NCBI GenBank assembly: GCA_964476625.1
Contig: CAYZBJ010000004.1
Span: 1 to 64,000, forward strand
DNA length: 64,000 bases
DNA from: JAMLIN01 sp964476625
GTDB lineage: Bacteria > Pseudomonadota > Gammaproteobacteria > Burkholderiales > Burkholderiaceae_E
Direction: 5' to 3'
Of this stretch, positions 62,170 through 64,000 are shown piece after piece. The position numbers and the translations under genes are program-made. Numbering within the stretch: position 1 is the stretch's first letter; every line of letters begins with the position of its first letter. The notes under the pieces were generated by a model. It had not been told where the DNA came from. It searched no databases and worked only from the letters and a program-made list of their open reading frames with translations.

Positions 62170-62679
62170 TCAGGCAAGCCGCAGGGCGAAGCGGCCGTCC
62201 GCCTCGCGCGAGAACTCGAAGCTCGCCTGCTCGTCGAGCGGATGGGCCGCGCCGCAGTAGCGGGCCTCGATCGGCAGTTCGCGCCCGCCCCGGTCGATGA
62301 GCACCGCGAGCTCGACCCGGTTCGGCCGGCCGTAGTCGAAGAGCTCGTTCAAGGCTGCGCGCACGGTGCGGCCGGTGTAGAGGATGTCGTCGACCAGCAC
62401 CAGGTCGGCGGCCTGGACATCGAAGGGCAGTTCGGTCTGGCGCGACTCGGCCGGCAGGTAGCGCCGCTTGCCGTAGTCGTCGCGATGGAAGGCCGAGCTG
62501 AGCGTACCCAGCGGCGCCTCGAGGCGCAGGTCGCGATGCAGGCGCTCGGCGATCCAGGCGCCGCCGCTGTGGATGCCGACCAGCCGGACGTCGCGCCCGG
62601 CGATGCCGGCGCGAATCTGCTCGAGCAGCCGGGCGTAGCTGGCCTCGGGGTCGACGATCGGCTTCGGGCTATTGCTCAT
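62170..62679 (-). CDS. pyrR: Bifunctional pyr operon regulator / uracil phosphoribosyltransferase PyrR
   Basis: The 169-aa PRTase has the PRPP-binding loop LVLVDDILYTGRTVRAAL, GIHSGGAWIAERL, and the FHRDDYGKR segment of PyrR. In Gram-positives it binds pyr mRNA. In proteobacteria beside pyrB its regulatory role is less clear, and it may act mainly in uracil salvage. I see no attenuator hairpin before pyrB because the genes nearly abut. Its start overlaps ruvX by 11 bp. Confidence 0.93.
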   Translation of the reverse strand: MSNSPKPIVDPEASYARLLEQIRAGIAGRDVRLVGIHSGGAWIAERLHRDLRLEAPLGTLSSAFHRDDYGKRRYLPAESRQTELPFDVQAADLVLVDDILYTGRTVRAALNELFDYGRPNRVELAVLIDRGGRELPIEARYCGAAHPLDEQASFEFSREADGRFALRLA

Positions 62680-63073
62680 GAAGATATTGTCGCAGGATTA
62701 TGGCCGCCGCATCGGCATCGTCCGCATCCGATGGGGCGCCGTCGGCTTGCGCCGCCAGGCTCGAGTAGCGTTCGTCGGCCAGCGCCACCGGCTTGCCGAA
62801 GCGCCCTTCGAGCTGGCGGGCGAACCGACGGGCCGCGACCGTCGCGGACTGCTCCTCGCCGTCCGGCCCCAGGGGCAGGCCCACGACGAGCGCATCGGCC
62901 GCCCATTCCTCGACCAGGGCCGCGATCCGCTCGAAGCGCCGGGCAACCGGCTCCGCCGCGATGCGCTCGAGGGCGCGGGCTTCGCCGGTTACCGTATTGC
63001 CGATCGCCACGCCGATGAAGCGACTGCCGAAATCGAAGGCGAGCAGGGTCCGCGCCGCCCCGCCTGTCGTCAT
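62669..63073 (-). CDS. ruvX: Holliday junction resolvase-like RuvX (YqgF)
   Basis: The 134-aa RNase H-fold protein has LLAFDFGSRFIGVAIGN (first acidic residue), VVGLPLGPDGEEQ, and DERYSSLAAQA followed by the DADAAAIIL acidic end. Family members act in 16S rRNA 5' processing and possibly on Holliday junctions. The start overlaps the yqgE stop by 4 bp. Confidence 0.94.
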   Translation of the reverse strand: MTTGGAARTLLAFDFGSRFIGVAIGNTVTGEARALERIAAEPVARRFERIAALVEEWAADALVVGLPLGPDGEEQSATVAARRFARQLEGRFGKPVALADERYSSLAAQADGAPSDADDADAAAIILRQYLHEQ

Positions 63074-63639
63074 GCGTGCCCGGCCGCGCCGGAGAGCCGC
63101 GACGGATCGATACCCAGCAACGCGAAGGCCGCCGGAAAACGCTCGCCCGCCGGCACGTCGAAGATCAGCTCAGGATCGGCGGCTACCGTCAGCCAGGCAT
63201 TGCGGCTGACCTCGTCCTCGAGCTGGCCCGGGCCCCAGCCCGCGTAACCCAGCGACACCAGCAGCCTGGCGGGGCCGTCACCGGCGCCGACCGCTTCGAG
63301 GATGTCCTTCGAGGAGGTCAGGCTGATCGCATCGCCGATCGCGACGGTGCTGGTCCAGTCGCCCTGGGGTTGGTGGAGGACGAAACCCCGGTCGGTCTGG
63401 ACCGGGCCGCCGTAATAGACCGGCCAGCTCGCCAGGCCGCGCGGGCGCAGCGGCACCTCGATGCGCTCGAAGAGCTCGCCGAGGTCGAGCTCGAGCGGGC
63501 GGTTGACGACGATGCCGAGCGCGCCGCGCTCGTCATGCTCCGCGACGAAGATCACCGTGCCGTCGAAATTCGTGTCCGCCATGCCGGGCATGGCGATCAG
63601 GAAGTGGTTGCTCAGTGCCGATGCCAGTCCGGTTCCCAT
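63070..63639 (-). CDS. yqgE: YqgE/AlgH family protein
   Basis: The 189-aa protein begins at ATG 63639 with LSNHFLIAMPGMADTNFDGTVIFVAEHDERGALGIVVNRPL, the family signature. It continues with YYGGPVQTDRGFVLHQ and VSLGYAGWGPGQLEDEVSRNAWL. It is widespread and of unresolved biochemical role; in Pseudomonas AlgH affects alginate expression. The next genes ruvX, pyrR, pyrB and pyrC' follow in the order known from Pseudomonas. A longer frame upstream is unsupported. Confidence 0.95.
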   Translation of the reverse strand: MGTGLASALSNHFLIAMPGMADTNFDGTVIFVAEHDERGALGIVVNRPLELDLGELFERIEVPLRPRGLASWPVYYGGPVQTDRGFVLHQPQGDWTSTVAIGDAISLTSSKDILEAVGAGDGPARLLVSLGYAGWGPGQLEDEVSRNAWLTVAADPELIFDVPAGERFPAAFALLGIDPSRLSGAAGHA

Positions 63640-63688
63640 GGCCGGATTGTACGGTCGCGGGCCGGGTCGGCAAAATACCCGGCGCCCG

Positions 63689-64000
63689 TCAGCGGAGCGC
63701 TGCGTTGATCCGGTCCAGCGCATCCGCCCCGGGCACCAGCTCGGCGGCGCCCAGCATGTTGAACGGGGTGTCGACCGTGTGCAGGTGCTCGTGCAGGTCA
63801 CTCGACTCGGGGTCGAGGTAGAGCAGCCCGGTCGCGATCTCGCCGCGGGCCTGGTGCTCGGCGATCCGGGCCAGCGCGGCGGCCGGGCTGGACGCATCGT
63901 AGTCGGCGTCGAGCTTGGCAAGCAGGATGGTCGAGCCGTCGTGGAGCATGACGGGGCGGGTGGTGCCGGCAGCCTGGTCGACCTCGATCGGGTCGCGATA
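63689..64000 (-). CDS. 2-oxoacid:ferredoxin oxidoreductase beta subunit, C-terminal end
   Basis: The last 103 codons are seen; the gene continues past the window edge. RPVMLHDGSTILLAKLDADYD, GEIATGLLYLDPESSDLHEHLHTV and PFNMLGAAELVPGADALDRINAAL match the C-terminus of the TPP-binding beta subunit of 2-oxoglutarate:ferredoxin oxidoreductase (KorB type). The TPP motif itself lies outside the window, so the exact substrate is inferred. Confidence 0.85.
   Translation of the reverse strand, partial: YRDPIEVDQAAGTTRPVMLHDGSTILLAKLDADYDASSPAAALARIAEHQARGEIATGLLYLDPESSDLHEHLHTVDTPFNMLGAAELVPGADALDRINAALR

Overview
The window looks like chromosomal DNA of a high-GC Gram-negative bacterium, most probably a gammaproteobacterium. 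The evidence is LPS core genes (waaC, waaA), a TolC-type channel, lipoprotein and OMP-style exports, and the gene order yqgE-ruvX-pyrR-pyrB-pyrC' with an apparently catalytically dead dihydroorotase, as in Pseudomonas. It reads as a draft assembly: ten Ns interrupt pyrB, and the first ~50 bases appear inverted inside the gene they belong to. Third-position G/C bias is strong almost everywhere. It weakens visibly between about 28 and 50 kb, and most around 36.7-39.5 kb, which suggests an acquired polysaccharide island.

Layout. 0-20.8 kb is mainly housekeeping: a PQQ-type sugar dehydrogenase (partial), two undecaprenyl-diphosphatases of different sequence type (557 and 11578), an SLC13-type transporter, a phosphoketolase-like TPP enzyme coupled to an MBL-fold RNase, tRNA-Gly(CCC), OsmC, LhgO-like oxidase, trmB, a GGDEF cyclase, a phosphodiesterase, a K+ channel with a small membrane partner, hemerythrin, TetR with its operator, a PCMT-like methyltransferase, rhodanese and TolC. 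20.8-21.5 kb is a HigBA-type toxin-antitoxin module with a perfect 16-bp palindrome. 21.7-25.5 kb holds waaA, waaC and a phosphomannomutase/phosphoglucomutase.

25.6-58.2 kb is a large surface-polysaccharide locus. It makes dTDP-sugars (rmlB, rmlA, rmlC, no rmlD), GDP-6-deoxyhexoses (gmd, fcl, a DegT aminotransferase) and probably UDP-FucNAc, started on lipid by a WbpV/WbpL/WbpM-like trio at its end. Export is by an ABC transporter (wzm, wzt with a C-terminal glycan-binding domain), with methyltransferases around and between its genes. At least five stand-alone glycosyltransferases, plus one fused to an FkbM methyltransferase, assemble the chain.

Inside the locus (28.1-39.2 kb) lies the most unusual part. 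It has an acyltransferase with SGNH domain, a methyltransferase, a CDP-glycerol-glycerophosphotransferase-like enzyme, a 69-aa secreted/membrane peptide starting with YLDPGSGS, a shortened YidC/Oxa1-like protein, two membrane sulfatase/LtaS-fold enzymes, and the broken remains of a second YidC-like gene. Three of these proteins end in what looks like the same beta-rich domain. I infer a dedicated system that decorates the polymer outside the cytoplasm, possibly with phosphoglycerol, using a private YidC-like factor.

58.3-64 kb returns to housekeeping: apaH, a PlsC-type acyltransferase, a 27-bp perfect palindrome of REP type, the pyrimidine cluster and the end of a 2-oxoacid:ferredoxin oxidoreductase beta subunit.
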